DNA of 64,000 nucleotides, taken from positions 107,568-171,567 of the forward strand of contig CAMYKW010000001.1 in assembly GCA_947259175.1 (NCBI GenBank), given 5' to 3'. Below the pieces are notes generated by a model that saw nothing but the letters and a program-made list of their open reading frames with translations, did not search any database and had not been told where the DNA came from. Made by a program: the position numbers and the translations under genes. This DNA comes from an uncultured Gammaproteobacteria bacterium (GTDB lineage: Bacteria > Pseudomonadota > Gammaproteobacteria > Arenicellales > JAANXG01). Below, in pieces: positions 11,205 to 22,976 of this stretch. The number at the start of each line of letters is the position of its first letter. Position 1 is the stretch's first letter.

Positions 11205-12298
11205 AACGACGCCCGCGGATAGGCGCCAAGCAACTTGACCACCGCCGCCTCTGTTTCCAATTCCGTCAGCACCTCGGAAACACGCCGTTCTTTTGCATGA
11301 CCCTCGATATCTATGAAAAAGACGTACTCCCACAAACCTTTTCGCGATGGCCTCGACTCTATTCGCGTCAAACTGACCTCGTGTTTTGCCATTGGCGCCA
11401 ACAATCGATACAGGGCCCCGGGTTTATTCTGGCTGGACACCAGTAGACTGGTCTTGTCGTCACCGCTCGGTTCAACCTCGGTTGTTCCAACGATGAGAAA
11501 CCGTGTGGTGTTGTCAGGGTCGTCCTCGATATCGGAAATCAATACCTTCAAACCGTAGATCTCCGCAGCGGCGCTGCTGGCGATCGCGGCGAGATCCGGG
11601 CTCTGTGCAGCTTTCTCGGCGGCCTCGGCATTGCTGTTGGTGGCTATTGTATCCACTGACGGCAGATTATTAGACAGCCAGCGCCGACACTGCGCCAAAG
11701 ACTGACCATGAGCCAATACCTTTTGAATTTGGCCGATTGATTCCGCATTGCTCAATAGCTGATGGCGCACACGCAACAGAACTTCGCCACATATTTTTAG
11801 ATTGGAATCTATAAACATGTCCAGGGTATGGGTCACGACACCTTCGGTTGAGTTCTCCACCGGTACGATCCCGTAGTGCGCCTGTTGTTTTTCCACCGCA
11901 TAAAACACCTCGTCAATGGTCGGCAACGACAGACACTTGACCGAGTGGCCAAAATGCTTGATCGCAGCATTATGGGTGTAGGTCCCGTGCGGCCCCAGAA
12001 ACGCGACGGTTATTGATGCTTGAGCGGCGAGGGATACGGACATGATCTCACGAAACAAGCGGGCCATGTCATCATCCGACAGAGGACCCTGGTTTCGTTC
12101 TATGATGGCGCGGAGAATACGCGCTTCCCTTTCTGGCCGGTAGAAACACTCCGACCCGGAACGGGCCTTCACTGCCGCTATTTGTTTGGCGACTTTGACG
12201 CGCTCATTGATCAAGTCCTGGATCTCGCGGTCGAACTGATCAATCTGCTGACGAAGCACCTCTAGTTCTTTTTCTTCCGACATGGCCGGCGTCCGCAA
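11201..12298 (-). CDS. pheA: Bifunctional chorismate mutase/prephenate dehydratase
   Basis: N-terminal chorismate mutase, then VAFLGPHGTYTHNAA; ACT domain 'TRIESRPSRKGLWEYVFFID'. Confidence 0.94.
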   Translation of the reverse strand: MRTPAMSEEKELEVLRQQIDQFDREIQDLINERVKVAKQIAAVKARSGSECFYRPEREARILRAIIERNQGPLSDDDMARLFREIMSVSLAAQASITVAFLGPHGTYTHNAAIKHFGHSVKCLSLPTIDEVFYAVEKQQAHYGIVPVENSTEGVVTHTLDMFIDSNLKICGEVLLRVRHQLLSNAESIGQIQKVLAHGQSLAQCRRWLSNNLPSVDTIATNSNAEAAEKAAQSPDLAAIASSAAAEIYGLKVLISDIEDDPDNTTRFLIVGTTEVEPSGDDKTSLLVSSQNKPGALYRLLAPMAKHEVSLTRIESRPSRKGLWEYVFFIDIEGHAKERRVSEVLTELETEAAVVKLLGAYPRASL

Positions 12299-12314
12299 GA
12301 AGTATGCCCGGAGT

Positions 12315-13487
12315 TTACAACACCCTTGCCATCATGACCCCATCAATTCGACGCACCCTCTCCCGGGTGGTCTCGGGAATCGGACTATCCGTATCCACGA
12401 TTGTGTACGCGATATCGCCCCTCGATTGATTGATCATGTCATGAATATTGAGATTCGCATCCGCCATTGCGGTGGAGATCTGTCCCAGCATGTTCGGCAC
12501 ATTGGCGTTGGCTATGATCAAACGGTGCGGGGATCCCCGGGGTAAATTGACCTCGGGAAAATTTACGGAATTTCTGACAATTCCGTTTTCAAGAAACTCT
12601 CTTACCTGCGTCGCGACCATGACCGCGCAATTGTCTTCCGCTTCCTGCGTCGATGCACCCAGATGCGGAAGCGCCACTACGCCCTTGCAGCCCTTGGTTG
12701 CGTTGTTTGGAAAATCGGTGACATATGCGCTGATGATCTCATCGTCTATCGCTTTGCACACCGCCTTGTCGTCAACCACTCCTTCGCGTGCAAAATTCAA
12801 TACCGTAGCCGACGGTTTCATCTGGCGAATGTTTTCCGCATTGATCATGTGCCGCGTGCCATCGGTCAACGGTACATGAAACGTAACGAAATCCGATTTC
12901 GACAATAAACGATCTATCGTGTCGGCCCTTTCCACCGTCGAAGAAAGTTGCCACGCGCCCTCAACCGTAAGCATCGGGTCGTAACCGATCACGTCCATGC
13001 CGAGTTCGATGCATATGTTGGCCACCGACCGGCCTATGGCGCCCAGTCCAATCACGCCCATCATTCTTCCCGGCAATTCGAAACCAGCGAATCGTTTCTT
13101 ACCGGCCTCGACCGCTTTGGCAAGGTGCTTGTCGTCTCCGTTCAACTTCCGCGTGTAATCCCACGCGTCGCACAGGTTCCTGCAAGCCAGCAACAATCCC
13201 GCAACTACCAGCTCTTTCACAGCATTGGCATTCGCGCCGGGAGCGTTGAATACCGGAATTCCCAGGCTGCTCAATTTGTCGACGGGAATGTTGTTTACCC
13301 CGGCGCCGGCGCGTCCCACGGCCTTGAGCGTTTCAGGAATTTCCATGTCGTGCATCTGAAAAGAACGAAGGAGTATGGCGTCCGGTTTCCCGTCCGAGTC
13401 GGATATACGATAATTGTCGTGAGGTAAGCGGTCCAATCCCAGCGGAGAAATGTTGTTCAGGGTAAGTATTCGATACATTTCAAGCAA
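12315..13487 (-). CDS. serA: Phosphoglycerate dehydrogenase
   Basis: D-2-hydroxyacid dehydrogenase fold (GVIGLGAIGRSVANI) plus C-terminal ACT; adjacent to serC. Confidence 0.88.
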   Translation of the reverse strand: MLEMYRILTLNNISPLGLDRLPHDNYRISDSDGKPDAILLRSFQMHDMEIPETLKAVGRAGAGVNNIPVDKLSSLGIPVFNAPGANANAVKELVVAGLLLACRNLCDAWDYTRKLNGDDKHLAKAVEAGKKRFAGFELPGRMMGVIGLGAIGRSVANICIELGMDVIGYDPMLTVEGAWQLSSTVERADTIDRLLSKSDFVTFHVPLTDGTRHMINAENIRQMKPSATVLNFAREGVVDDKAVCKAIDDEIISAYVTDFPNNATKGCKGVVALPHLGASTQEAEDNCAVMVATQVREFLENGIVRNSVNFPEVNLPRGSPHRLIIANANVPNMLGQISTAMADANLNIHDMINQSRGDIAYTIVDTDSPIPETTRERVRRIDGVMMARVL

Positions 13488-14565
13488 ACCTTCGCTGAAA
13501 ATCGATCATGAATTCAACCAACGCGTCTACGCCTTCCTCGGGTACCGCGTTGTAAATACTTGCACGCAAACCGCCGACCGAACGGTGCCCTTTCAACGCC
13601 GCCAGGCCGGCTTGCTGGGCGCGCACCAGAAATTCCGACTCTAAATCTTTTTGCGCCAGGCTGAAGGTAACGTTCATCCAAGATCGACACGCTGGATCTA
13701 TATGATTACCGTAAAAACCGTCCGAGCCATCGATACACGCATAGAGTTTGCCCGCTTTCCGCTCGTTAATCGCGGCCATCGCGGCAAGCCCGCCTTGGTT
13801 CTTCAGCCACTGGAACACCAGACCGGACACGTACCAGGCAAAAGTCGGCGCGGTATTCATCATCGATCCGCTATCCGCTTGTTTCTTGTAATCGAACAGG
13901 CTGGGCGCAATTTCAGCGGTTCGGCCGAGCAGGTCGTCACGCACGATTACTACCGTAACCCCCGCGGGTCCGATATTTTTTTGCGCCCCTGCATAAATAA
14001 CGCCGAATTTCTCTACCTCGATCGGCCGCGACAATATCGTCGACGACATGTCGGCCACCAGCGGCACGTCTCCGGTGTCAGGAGTCCAATGAAACTCCAC
14101 ACCACTGATGGTCTCATTAGGTGTGAAGTGGACATACGCGGTATCGGAGTGCAGCTGCCAGCTCGATTGCGGCGGTACTGTCGTGAAGTCGGAATCCTCG
14201 CTGCTTGCCGCGATGTGGACTTTGGCGAACCGCTCCGCCTCGGCGATGGCCTTCTTTGACCAGTGCCCGGTGTTTATGTAGTCGGCCACCCGTTTGCCGC
14301 CGAGCAGATTCATAGGAACCATGGCGAATTGCAGCGTGGCACCACCTTGTAGAAACAACACTTTGTAACCGTCAGGTATTTCCAGCAACTCGCGCAGATC
14401 GGCCTCCGCGCACTCCGCGATGCTGATAAAATCCTTGCTGCGATGGCTGATCTCCATCACCGAAGCGCCGGCGTTGTCCCATTCCAAGAGTTCGTCGCGA
14501 GCCGTCTCGAGAACGGCCTGCGGTAGCGCGCCTGGTCCAGCGCTGAAGTTATACACCCGGCTCAA
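13480..14565 (-). CDS. serC: Phosphoserine aminotransferase
   Basis: VYNFSAGPGALPQAVLE; VIYAGAQKNIGPAGVTVVIVR. Confidence 0.96.
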   Translation of the reverse strand: MSRVYNFSAGPGALPQAVLETARDELLEWDNAGASVMEISHRSKDFISIAECAEADLRELLEIPDGYKVLFLQGGATLQFAMVPMNLLGGKRVADYINTGHWSKKAIAEAERFAKVHIAASSEDSDFTTVPPQSSWQLHSDTAYVHFTPNETISGVEFHWTPDTGDVPLVADMSSTILSRPIEVEKFGVIYAGAQKNIGPAGVTVVIVRDDLLGRTAEIAPSLFDYKKQADSGSMMNTAPTFAWYVSGLVFQWLKNQGGLAAMAAINERKAGKLYACIDGSDGFYGNHIDPACRSWMNVTFSLAQKDLESEFLVRAQQAGLAALKGHRSVGGLRASIYNAVPEEGVDALVEFMIDFQRRFA

Positions 14566-14598
14566 AGTTGCACCTCCTCGTCGTCTGGAATTCCAAAG

Positions 14599-17166
14599 TT
14601 ATTCTTTCTCGGCGACTGGCTGCCCGTTGGCCTCTACAACCTTTTCCATGCTGACTAATCGCTCGTCTCGTTGCAGGTCTATCAGCCGCACTCCTTGAGT
14701 ATTTCTTCCCTGGGTAGAAACTTCGGCAACCCGAGTACGAATCAAGATCCCGACATTGGTGATGAGCATCACCTCGTCATTGGCATGCACCAATTTGGCA
14801 CCCACAACCGGTCCGTTCCGTTCGTTGACCTGAATCGATATGACACCCTGGCCTCCCCGACCCTGTACAGGATAATCAGCGACAGACGTCCTCTTTCCGT
14901 AGCCGTTTTCGGTACTCGTCAGCACGCTGTCCTGGGCGTTTTCCCCGCTGTTTGCAATAATCAAGGAAATCACCCGCTGACCTGATTTGAGCACAATTCC
15001 CTTAACGCCGCGTGCGGTGCGGCCCATCGCGCGCACACCGGATTCCTTGAAGCGAATCACTTTTCCGGCATTGGTAAACAAAAACACGTCCTGCTCGCCA
15101 TCTGTCAGCGCGACCCCCACCAGGTGAGTGTTCGCTCGCAGATCAATGGCAATAATCCCGGAGCTGCGCGGCCTTGAGAACTCCCCCAACGGCGTCTTTT
15201 TGACCGTGCCATCGGTCGTGGCCATAAAGATGAATTTACCTTGCTCGAAGCCTTGAACGGGAAGCACCGCGGTAATCTTCTCGCCTTCCTGCAGCGGAAG
15301 CAGATTCACCAATGGTTTGCCGCGGGCCGTGCGGCCGGCTTGAGGCAGCTGATAAACCTTTAACCAATAGACTTTGCCCCGATTGGAGAAACACAGAATC
15401 ATATCGTGGGTGTTGGCCACGAACATTCGCTCCACGAAATCCTCTTCCTTGGTGCGGGTTGCCGTCTTTCCTCTCCCGCCTCTTCGTTGTGCACGATAAT
15501 CGGACAATGGTTGCGATTTCGCATAACCGGCGTGGGAAAGCGTCACCACCACGTCTTCTTCAGCGATCAAATCTTCCGTGGATAAATCGACTTGATCCTG
15601 GAGGATTTCGGTTCTTCGTTCGTCGCCGTATTTGTCGCGGATTGCAAGAAGCTCTTCGCGGATCACGCGCAACAGTCGATCGGTACTCTGCAATATGTCC
15701 AGCAAGTCTCTGATTCGCTCCAGGATCTCCTCAAATTCCTTGCGCAGCTTGTCTTGCTCCAGACCCGTTAGTCGGTGCAGTTGCAAGTCGAGAATCGCCT
15801 TGGCCTGTGCCTCGGAGAGGTGATAGCCGTCCTCGAGCAACCCGCATCCGGCATCCAGACCATCAGGACGTGAAAAAGATGAATCGGCGCGTGCCAGCAT
15901 TTCCGTGACGATGCCCGGATCCCACACCGTAGTTACAAGTCTTTGCCTGGCCTCACTGGGACTCGAAGAGGATTTGATCAGGGCGATAATCGGATCAATG
16001 TTGCTAAGAGCGACGGCCAGACCTTCCAGCGTGTGGGCCCTCTCCTTGGCTTTACGAAGTTCATAGATCGTGCGCCTGGTGACGACTTCCCGGCGATGCC
16101 GTATGAACTCTTCGAGCAACTGCTTGAGATTGAATACCGCCGGTTGATTTTTACTCAACGCAACCATATTGATGCCGAACACACTTTCCATCTGCGTGTG
16201 CCGGTATAGATTGTTCAGGACGACTTCGGGAACCTCTCCCCGGCGCAGTTCGATTACCATGCGCATGCCGCTTTTATCGGACTCATCGCGAAGTTCGGAA
16301 ATCCCCTCGATGCGCTTCGCCTTTACCAGTTCCGCGATCTTTTCCAGCAGGCGCGCTTTATTCACCTGATAGGGCAACTCGGTGACAATAATCGCCTGGC
16401 GGTTGCGCTTTTCATCCACCTCGATCATCGTACGGGCGCGAACATAGATTTTTCCGCGCCCCGTGCGATACGCCTGATGTATGCCGAGATTCCCGTTGAT
16501 GATTCCCGAGGTCGGGAAGTCCGGCCCGGGCACGTACTCCATCAATTCCTGAACTGACAACTCCTCGTTGTCAATCAGCGCAATGCACCCGTTGATCACC
16601 TCTGTGAGGTTATGCGGTGGAATATTGGTAGCCATGCCGACCGCGATGCCCGAAGACCCATTGACCAACAGATTGGGCACCCGGTTGGGAAGCACCAGCG
16701 GCTGCACCTCGGTCTCGTCATAGTTCGGCCCGAAATCCACGGTTTCCTTATCGATATCCGCGAGCATCTCATGGGCGATCTGAGTCAAACGGATCTCGGT
16801 GTAGCGCATCGCCGCCGGGGAATCCCCGTCGACCGACCCGAAATTACCCTGCCCGTCGACCAGCGGATAACGCATTGAAAACGGTTGCGCCATGCGTACG
16901 ATGGTGTCGTACACCGCGACATCCCCATGGGGATGATACTTGCCGATTACGTCACCCACGACCCGGGCGGATTTCTTGTAGGGTTTGTTCCAGTCGTTTC
17001 CGAGCTGGGACATGGCGTACAGAACGCGCCGATGCACCGGTTTGAGGCCGTCCCGGACATCGGGCAAAGCACGACCCACGATTACGCTCATCGCGTAATC
17101 CAGGTATGACTGCCGCATTTCCTGCTCCAAATTGGCAGGAATTGTCTCTTTCGCGAATGGTTCCAT
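14599..17166 (-). CDS. gyrA: DNA gyrase subunit A
   Basis: [34 protein letters not shown] GyrA-box; 855 aa. Confidence 0.97.
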   Translation of the reverse strand: MEPFAKETIPANLEQEMRQSYLDYAMSVIVGRALPDVRDGLKPVHRRVLYAMSQLGNDWNKPYKKSARVVGDVIGKYHPHGDVAVYDTIVRMAQPFSMRYPLVDGQGNFGSVDGDSPAAMRYTEIRLTQIAHEMLADIDKETVDFGPNYDETEVQPLVLPNRVPNLLVNGSSGIAVGMATNIPPHNLTEVINGCIALIDNEELSVQELMEYVPGPDFPTSGIINGNLGIHQAYRTGRGKIYVRARTMIEVDEKRNRQAIIVTELPYQVNKARLLEKIAELVKAKRIEGISELRDESDKSGMRMVIELRRGEVPEVVLNNLYRHTQMESVFGINMVALSKNQPAVFNLKQLLEEFIRHRREVVTRRTIYELRKAKERAHTLEGLAVALSNIDPIIALIKSSSSPSEARQRLVTTVWDPGIVTEMLARADSSFSRPDGLDAGCGLLEDGYHLSEAQAKAILDLQLHRLTGLEQDKLRKEFEEILERIRDLLDILQSTDRLLRVIREELLAIRDKYGDERRTEILQDQVDLSTEDLIAEEDVVVTLSHAGYAKSQPLSDYRAQRRGGRGKTATRTKEEDFVERMFVANTHDMILCFSNRGKVYWLKVYQLPQAGRTARGKPLVNLLPLQEGEKITAVLPVQGFEQGKFIFMATTDGTVKKTPLGEFSRPRSSGIIAIDLRANTHLVGVALTDGEQDVFLFTNAGKVIRFKESGVRAMGRTARGVKGIVLKSGQRVISLIIANSGENAQDSVLTSTENGYGKRTSVADYPVQGRGGQGVISIQVNERNGPVVGAKLVHANDEVMLITNVGILIRTRVAEVSTQGRNTQGVRLIDLQRDERLVSMEKVVEANGQPVAEKE

Positions 17167-17343
17167 CTAACTTGGGAGTTATACCAACACCGGACCGGGA
17201 ATGAGGGGGGTTATTCCGACCCGGTTAACACCAGAGTACCGCCGGGAAGTATATCACGACGTCATATCGCGACGCAGCAATGTTCAATGTCGGCTATACT
17301 ACGCGCCCAACGAATTAACTCACGATTGACCAGACTTAAGAGA

Positions 17344-17958
17344 ATGAACCAACTACCCAACCCACACAACCTCACCTGGCACCACGCCACAGTGACTCGA
17401 CACCGCCGGGAGCAATTAAACGGTCACCGCGGCGGCATCGTATGGTTTACCGGGCTGTCTGGGGCCGGCAAGTCCACCATCGCCCATAGCGTTGAAGAGC
17501 ATCTGCATCAAATGGACTGTCGCACCTTTGTATTCGACGGCGACAATGTGCGCCACGGATTGTGCTCGGACCTCGGATTCAGTCCCGCCGACCGCCATGA
17601 AAACCTGCGTCGCATCGGCGAGATGGGCAAACTATTCGCCGAGGCGGGCATTATCGCCCTAACTGCATTTATTTCCCCATTCCACTCTGATCGAGAAATG
17701 GTCCGGAACTTGGTTGCCAGCGACGATTTCCTCGAGATCTATTGCCGCTGCCCCCTCGAAGTCTGCGAAGACCGGGACGTCAAGGGTTTGTATCGTCGCG
17801 CGCGGGCCGGTGAAATCAAGGAATTCACCGGAGTGTCAGCCCCCTACGAAGAGCCGGTTAACGCGTCGCTGGTGATTGACACCGACCGGATGGACGTCGA
17901 ACAGTCCACCCAATTGGTATTAAAGCTGATCGCCGAACGGGGAATCGTCCCCGCCTGA
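17344..17958 (+). CDS. cysC: Adenylylsulfate kinase
   Basis: [51 protein letters not shown]. Confidence 0.93.
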   Translation: MNQLPNPHNLTWHHATVTRHRREQLNGHRGGIVWFTGLSGAGKSTIAHSVEEHLHQMDCRTFVFDGDNVRHGLCSDLGFSPADRHENLRRIGEMGKLFAEAGIIALTAFISPFHSDREMVRNLVASDDFLEIYCRCPLEVCEDRDVKGLYRRARAGEIKEFTGVSAPYEEPVNASLVIDTDRMDVEQSTQLVLKLIAERGIVPA

Positions 17959-17987
17959 CTTGATCCGGCGGTACCGGGAGTCCGTCC

Positions 17988-19112
17988 TTGGACATTAGCT
18001 TTGTCGATCTGAACCAACAGTTCCGCCGGCTCGAGCCCGAATTGAGACGACGGTTCGATAACGTCTTTGCCCATGGCCAATACGTCATGGGACCGGAGAT
18101 CATGGAGCTGGAACGTGAATTGGCGGATTTTGTCTCCGTCAGGCGCGTCATTGGCTGTGCCAGCGGCACGGACGCGTTGCTCATGCCACTCATGGCCTAC
18201 GAAGTTGGGCCCGGAGACGCGATATTCACCACCCCATTCACATTCATCGCGACCGCCGAGGTGATCGCCTTGCTGGGCGCGACGCCGGTGTTCGTCGACA
18301 TCGACCCGCAGACCTTCAATATCGATCCGGCGAGTCTCGCGCGGTCGGTGGAGCGCGTCCTGGCCGCCGGTACGCTGCGGCCGCGGGGGATCATTCCGGT
18401 GGATTTATTCGGCGTTCCCGCGGACTACGACGCCTTGAAGCCGATTGCGGATCAGCACCAGCTGTTCGTATTGGAAGACGCGGCGCAGAGTTTCGGCGCC
18501 TGGTACCACGGCCGGCGCGCCGGAAGCCTGGGCGATGTTGCGGCCACAAGCTTCTTCCCTGCCAAGCCGCTCGGCGCATTCGGCGACGGCGGCGCAATAT
18601 TCACGAATGACGATGATTTCGCCGATGCGCTGGGTTCCATACGCGTCCACGGGCAGTCCGGTGACCGATACAACAACGTCCGTATCGGCTTGAACGCCAG
18701 GTTGGACACCCTGCAGGCCGCCGTTGTGTTGGCCAAGATGAAGGTATTCGAGGATGAACTGGACACCCGGCAGCGCGTAGCCGCGCGTTATTCCGAGCGA
18801 CTACGCGACAACGTGCGTGTCCCGCACGTACCCGAAGGCATCGTCAGCTCCTGGGCGCAGTACTCCATTGTTTCCGAACACCGCGACGATATTCGCTCGG
18901 CACTGACATCCGCCGGCATTCCCACTGCTATTTATTATCCGATACCTTTACACTTACAGTCAGTTTTCGCACATCTCGGTCATCGAGTCGGCGACTTCCC
19001 CATCTGCGAGGAGATTTCCGCGAAGATCTTCAGCCTTCCCCTGCACCCCTATCTCAGCGACGCACAGATAGATCTGATTTGTGACCGGATCATTGCCGCC
19101 GTCCGCGTCTAG
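17988..19112 (+). CDS. DegT/DnrJ/EryC1/StrS-family PLP aminotransferase
   Basis: VIGCASGTDALLMPLMA...EDAAQSFGAWYHGRRAGSLGDVAATSFFPAKPLGAFGDGGA. Confidence 0.92.
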   Translation: MDISFVDLNQQFRRLEPELRRRFDNVFAHGQYVMGPEIMELERELADFVSVRRVIGCASGTDALLMPLMAYEVGPGDAIFTTPFTFIATAEVIALLGATPVFVDIDPQTFNIDPASLARSVERVLAAGTLRPRGIIPVDLFGVPADYDALKPIADQHQLFVLEDAAQSFGAWYHGRRAGSLGDVAATSFFPAKPLGAFGDGGAIFTNDDDFADALGSIRVHGQSGDRYNNVRIGLNARLDTLQAAVVLAKMKVFEDELDTRQRVAARYSERLRDNVRVPHVPEGIVSSWAQYSIVSEHRDDIRSALTSAGIPTAIYYPIPLHLQSVFAHLGHRVGDFPICEEISAKIFSLPLHPYLSDAQIDLICDRIIAAVRV

Positions 19113-19113
19113 C

Positions 19114-20421
19114 ATGTCAGGCAAACAACAATTAATCGAAAAATTAGGCGACCGTTCGGCGGTGATAGGCGTCGTGGGTCTGGGCTATGTCGGATTGCCG
19201 TTATGCGTACGTTGTGTCGATGCCGGGTATCGAGTGATCGGTTTTGACACCGATCCGGAAAAAATCACGGCATTACTCGAAAACCGCAGTTACATCGAAC
19301 ATATCGATCTCGGGAACCTGCTTCCGGCGGGTGAACGATTCCATCCAACCGGCGATTTCTCCCAGTGTACGGAAACCGACGTCATTGTACTGTGTGTTCC
19401 CACGCCTTTGAACGCCCACCGTCAGCCGGATCTGTCCTATGTCATCGGTTCTGTAAACGCCGTCGCTCCGTATCTACATCCGGGCCACGTGGTCTCTCTG
19501 GAGAGCACGACATACCCCGGCACCACCGAGGAAGAGGTTCGTCCGCTGTTGGAGAAACCCAATTTCAGGTGCGGCGAGGATTTCTTTCTCGTGTATTCAC
19601 CGGAACGGGAGGACCCGGCGAATCCCGAGTTCACGACACGCACCATCCCCAAGATTGTCGGCGGTAGTTCTCCGGCATGCCTCGAAATAGGACGCGCGTT
19701 CTATGGAAATATCGTCGATGAAGTGGTGCCGGTTTCATCCACGCAAACCGCGGAGATGGCCAAGATCCTGGAAAACACCTATCGCGCCGTGAATGTCGCG
19801 TTGGTGAACGAGCTCAAGCTCGTCGCCGACGCCATGGGCATCGACATCTTTGAAGTGATCCGCGCCGCGGCGACAAAACCCTTCGGTTTTACCGCCTTTT
19901 ATCCGGGGCCGGGTTTGGGTGGGCACTGTATCCCGATAGACCCGTTTTATCTGACCTGGAAGGCACACAGCTGCAATATCGCGACGAAATTCATCGAGCT
20001 GGCCGGTGAGATCAATACGCAAATGCCGGACTACGTCGTATCCAAGATAATGGAAGCTCTCAACGACCGGGGAAAGGCGGTGCGTGGGGCGAAAGTACTG
20101 GTGCTCGGCGCTGCATACAAGAAAAATGTTGACGACGTGCGCGAATCACCCAGCCTCGTCATTATCGAACAACTTCTTACGTTGGGGGCGGAAGTGTCGT
20201 ACGCAGACCCTCATGTGCAGCGTATTCCCAAAATGCGTAAGCACGATCTCGCCATGGAGAGCGTGCGCATCAGCCCGGAAATTCTTGCCGCATGTGATTG
20301 TGTCCTCGTCGCCACCGACCACGACCGGTTCGACTGGCGGATGATCGCGCGCCATGCCCCGTTGATCGTGGACTCGCGGGGGGTCTATCCAAGCGGTATG
20401 GCCAACTTGTATCGCGCCTAG
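19114..20421 (+). CDS. UDP-N-acetyl-D-glucosamine 6-dehydrogenase family (WbpA/Tvi-like)
   Basis: VIGVVGLGYVGLPLCVRC; YSPEREDP; GPGLGGHCIPIDPFYLTWKA. Confidence 0.92.
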   Translation: MSGKQQLIEKLGDRSAVIGVVGLGYVGLPLCVRCVDAGYRVIGFDTDPEKITALLENRSYIEHIDLGNLLPAGERFHPTGDFSQCTETDVIVLCVPTPLNAHRQPDLSYVIGSVNAVAPYLHPGHVVSLESTTYPGTTEEEVRPLLEKPNFRCGEDFFLVYSPEREDPANPEFTTRTIPKIVGGSSPACLEIGRAFYGNIVDEVVPVSSTQTAEMAKILENTYRAVNVALVNELKLVADAMGIDIFEVIRAAATKPFGFTAFYPGPGLGGHCIPIDPFYLTWKAHSCNIATKFIELAGEINTQMPDYVVSKIMEALNDRGKAVRGAKVLVLGAAYKKNVDDVRESPSLVIIEQLLTLGAEVSYADPHVQRIPKMRKHDLAMESVRISPEILAACDCVLVATDHDRFDWRMIARHAPLIVDSRGVYPSGMANLYRA

Positions 20422-20481
20422 GCACCAAGGATCGCGGAAGCTGGCGAAGAGACTTGTCCTGAGCGTAGTCGAAGGATCGGA
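20422..20481. repeat. Dispersed intergenic repeat copy 1 (core ...AGACTTGTCCTGAGCGTAGTCGAAGGATCGG)
   Basis: 53-nt core at 20429-20481, about 47/53 identical by eye to 40811-40863; sits in the convergent gap between two genes. Confidence 0.8.
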
Positions 20482-20489
20482 CCCGCGCG

Positions 20490-21536
20490 TCAATCGAACA
20501 ACGCCCGAATACCCGCCGCGTCAGGCGCGTTCACGACGCCCTTCTCAGTGACCAGGCAGTCGATCAATTCAGCTGGAGTGACATCGAATACGGCATTGAT
20601 CGCACATGCCCCGGAGGGCGCGACGCGCCGCCCGCCGCAACTTAGAACTTCCTGTTGGTCTCTTTGCTCCAATTCGATATCGTCGCCGTTAGCCAGGCTC
20701 CTATCGATAGTGCTCGTCGGCGCCACCACCATGAACCGCGCCCCGTGTTGGCGTGCCAATACCGCAAGCGAATAAGTGCCGATCTTATTGGCGACGTCAC
20801 CATTGCCCGCCACCCGGTCGGCACCGACGATGACCCAGTCCAGACCAAGGCGGCGCATGACATGCGCCGCCGCTGAATCCGGCAGCAGCGTAACCGGGAT
20901 GTCGTCTTGCAGCAATTCCCAGGCGGTCAGACGCGCGCCTTGCAGCCACGGACGGGTCTCGCCGGCAAAGATTTGTTTGATTTTTCCCGCCGTAAAACCG
21001 GCGCGAATGACCCCCAGTGCGGTGCCGTAACCCCCGGTCGCCAAAGCTCCGGCATTACAATGGGTCATAACGCTGGCGTCCTGATCCAACAGATCAGCGC
21101 CCAAGGCGCCCATACGGCGATTGGCTGCGATGTCTCGCTGGTGAATGGACTTGGCTTCGGCCTCGATGAAATTCAGCGGGTCATGATCCGGCGCCATGGC
21201 GATGGTATTACGCATTCGGTCCACCGCCCAACGCAGATTGACCGCGGTGGGCCGCGCGTCACCCAGCTGCCGCAGATCCGCGTCAATCGATGTACGCCAT
21301 TGCCCGGGGTTGTCACCTATATGAGCCCGCGCCGCCAGCACCACCGCATAGGCAGCGGTAATGCCGATCGCCGGTGCGCCGCGCACCACCATATCGCGAA
21401 TCGCGCGTGTTGCGTCACCACAACGGTCGATGAACAGATACTCCGTCCGTTCCGGCAACAAACGCTGATCCAGCAGCACCAGCCGGTCGCCCGACCATTC
21501 GATGGCGCGTACTTTTTCGCTGGTCATCATGTCCAC
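20490..21536 (-). CDS. mtnA: Methylthioribose-1-phosphate isomerase
   Basis: VVRGAPAIGITAAY; MTHCNAGALATGGYGTALGVIR; DWVIVGADRVAGNGDVANKIGTY. Confidence 0.94.
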   Translation of the reverse strand: MDMMTSEKVRAIEWSGDRLVLLDQRLLPERTEYLFIDRCGDATRAIRDMVVRGAPAIGITAAYAVVLAARAHIGDNPGQWRTSIDADLRQLGDARPTAVNLRWAVDRMRNTIAMAPDHDPLNFIEAEAKSIHQRDIAANRRMGALGADLLDQDASVMTHCNAGALATGGYGTALGVIRAGFTAGKIKQIFAGETRPWLQGARLTAWELLQDDIPVTLLPDSAAAHVMRRLGLDWVIVGADRVAGNGDVANKIGTYSLAVLARQHGARFMVVAPTSTIDRSLANGDDIELEQRDQQEVLSCGGRRVAPSGACAINAVFDVTPAELIDCLVTEKGVVNAPDAAGIRALFD

Positions 21537-21626
21537 AATCGGACCTTAACACTAAAGGGAATCGGCACCAATATTATGTCCGCGGATCGACTTGTACTGC
21601 ATTCGGGGGATCGGTATCTTTCGTCC

Positions 21627-22976
21627 ATGACGCAAGCAATCGATACTTTGATACATGCGCGCTGGGTGGTAACCGTGGATGGAAATTGCGACCCCTGCGA
21701 TGACCACAGCGTGGCTGTTCACGATCACCGGATCGTTGAAGTCCTGCCGCGCGCGGAAGCGGTCGTTAAGTACCGATGCGCCCAGGAATCACATCTCGAC
21801 AGTCATATACTGATTCCCGGTTTGGTCAATACCCATACACATGCGGCAATGACCTTGTTCCGCGGATTAGCGGACGACCTGCCGCTGATGGACTGGCTTC
21901 ATCACCACATCTGGCCGGCAGAGACCCGTTGGGTCGATGAAGAATTCGTTCGCGTTGGTTCGAGCCTGGCAGCGGCCGAAATGCTGCGCAGCGGCACGAC
22001 GTGTTTCAACGATATGTACTTTTTCCCTGATGTCGTGGCGGAGGTGGCAAGAAACATCGGCATACGCGCCAGCATCGGGCTGATTCAAATCGATTTTCCA
22101 ACCGCATGGGCGCAAACTCCCGAGGATTATTTCCGCAGGGGCTTGGAACTTCATGACGAGGTGAAGAATTGGGATCTGATAACGACAGCGTTCGCTCCTC
22201 ACGCGCCTTATTCAGTTTCCGACAAGCCGCTGATCAAAATACAGACGCTCGCCGACGAATTGGATATGCCGATACACATGCACGTGCATGAAACCGAACA
22301 TGAAATAAGGACCTCCATCGAGCACTTCAGAATGCGGCCATTGGAAAGGTTGAGTCGGCTTGGCTTGCTCACCGATCGGCTGCTGGCTGTTCACATGACG
22401 CAACTGCTGCCTGCGGAGATTGAGGCGGTCGCGGACAGTGGCGCCCACGTGATCCATTGTCCCGAATCCAACTTGAAACTCGCCAGTGGTTTGTGTCCGG
22501 TGGCGAAGATGGCGGACACAGGGATCAATGTGGCCATTGGCACAGACGGCGCCGCCAGTAACAACGACTTGGACATGTTGAGCGAGATGCGCACTGCCGC
22601 GTTGCTGGCGAAGGGCGTTAGCCAGGACCCAACAGTGTTGCCCGCCCACGAGGCGTTGCGCATGGCCACCGTCAATGGCGCGCGGGCACTGGGTCTGGAG
22701 GACATAACAGGCACTATTACGCCGGGGAAATGCGCCGATCTAGTGGCGGTGGATCTCGACCACATCAACACCCGACCCACCTACGACCCGGTGAATCAGT
22801 TGGTTTACAGCGCGGGACGTAATCAAGTCAGCGACGTCTGGGTCAACGGCAATCACGTCGTCAGCGCCGGCAAGCTGACGACCATCGACGTGGCGCCTCT
22901 GTTTGCCCAGGTATCGATATGGGCCGATAGAATCATTGCAACCGACTCTGAAAGTAACGAAAAGGCAGCTTCATGA
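21627..22976 (+). CDS. mtaD: 5-methylthioadenosine/S-adenosylhomocysteine deaminase (amidohydrolase, TRZ/ATZ family)
   Basis: [55 protein letters not shown]; start placed at [15 protein letters not shown]. Confidence 0.92.
   Translation: MTQAIDTLIHARWVVTVDGNCDPCDDHSVAVHDHRIVEVLPRAEAVVKYRCAQESHLDSHILIPGLVNTHTHAAMTLFRGLADDLPLMDWLHHHIWPAETRWVDEEFVRVGSSLAAAEMLRSGTTCFNDMYFFPDVVAEVARNIGIRASIGLIQIDFPTAWAQTPEDYFRRGLELHDEVKNWDLITTAFAPHAPYSVSDKPLIKIQTLADELDMPIHMHVHETEHEIRTSIEHFRMRPLERLSRLGLLTDRLLAVHMTQLLPAEIEAVADSGAHVIHCPESNLKLASGLCPVAKMADTGINVAIGTDGAASNNDLDMLSEMRTAALLAKGVSQDPTVLPAHEALRMATVNGARALGLEDITGTITPGKCADLVAVDLDHINTRPTYDPVNQLVYSAGRNQVSDVWVNGNHVVSAGKLTTIDVAPLFAQVSIWADRIIATDSESNEKAAS

Noticed and set aside
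20907-21626. N-terminal extension of the mtaD ORF (689 aa in the track)
   Set aside because: Antisense to mtnA; real homology starts at 21627.
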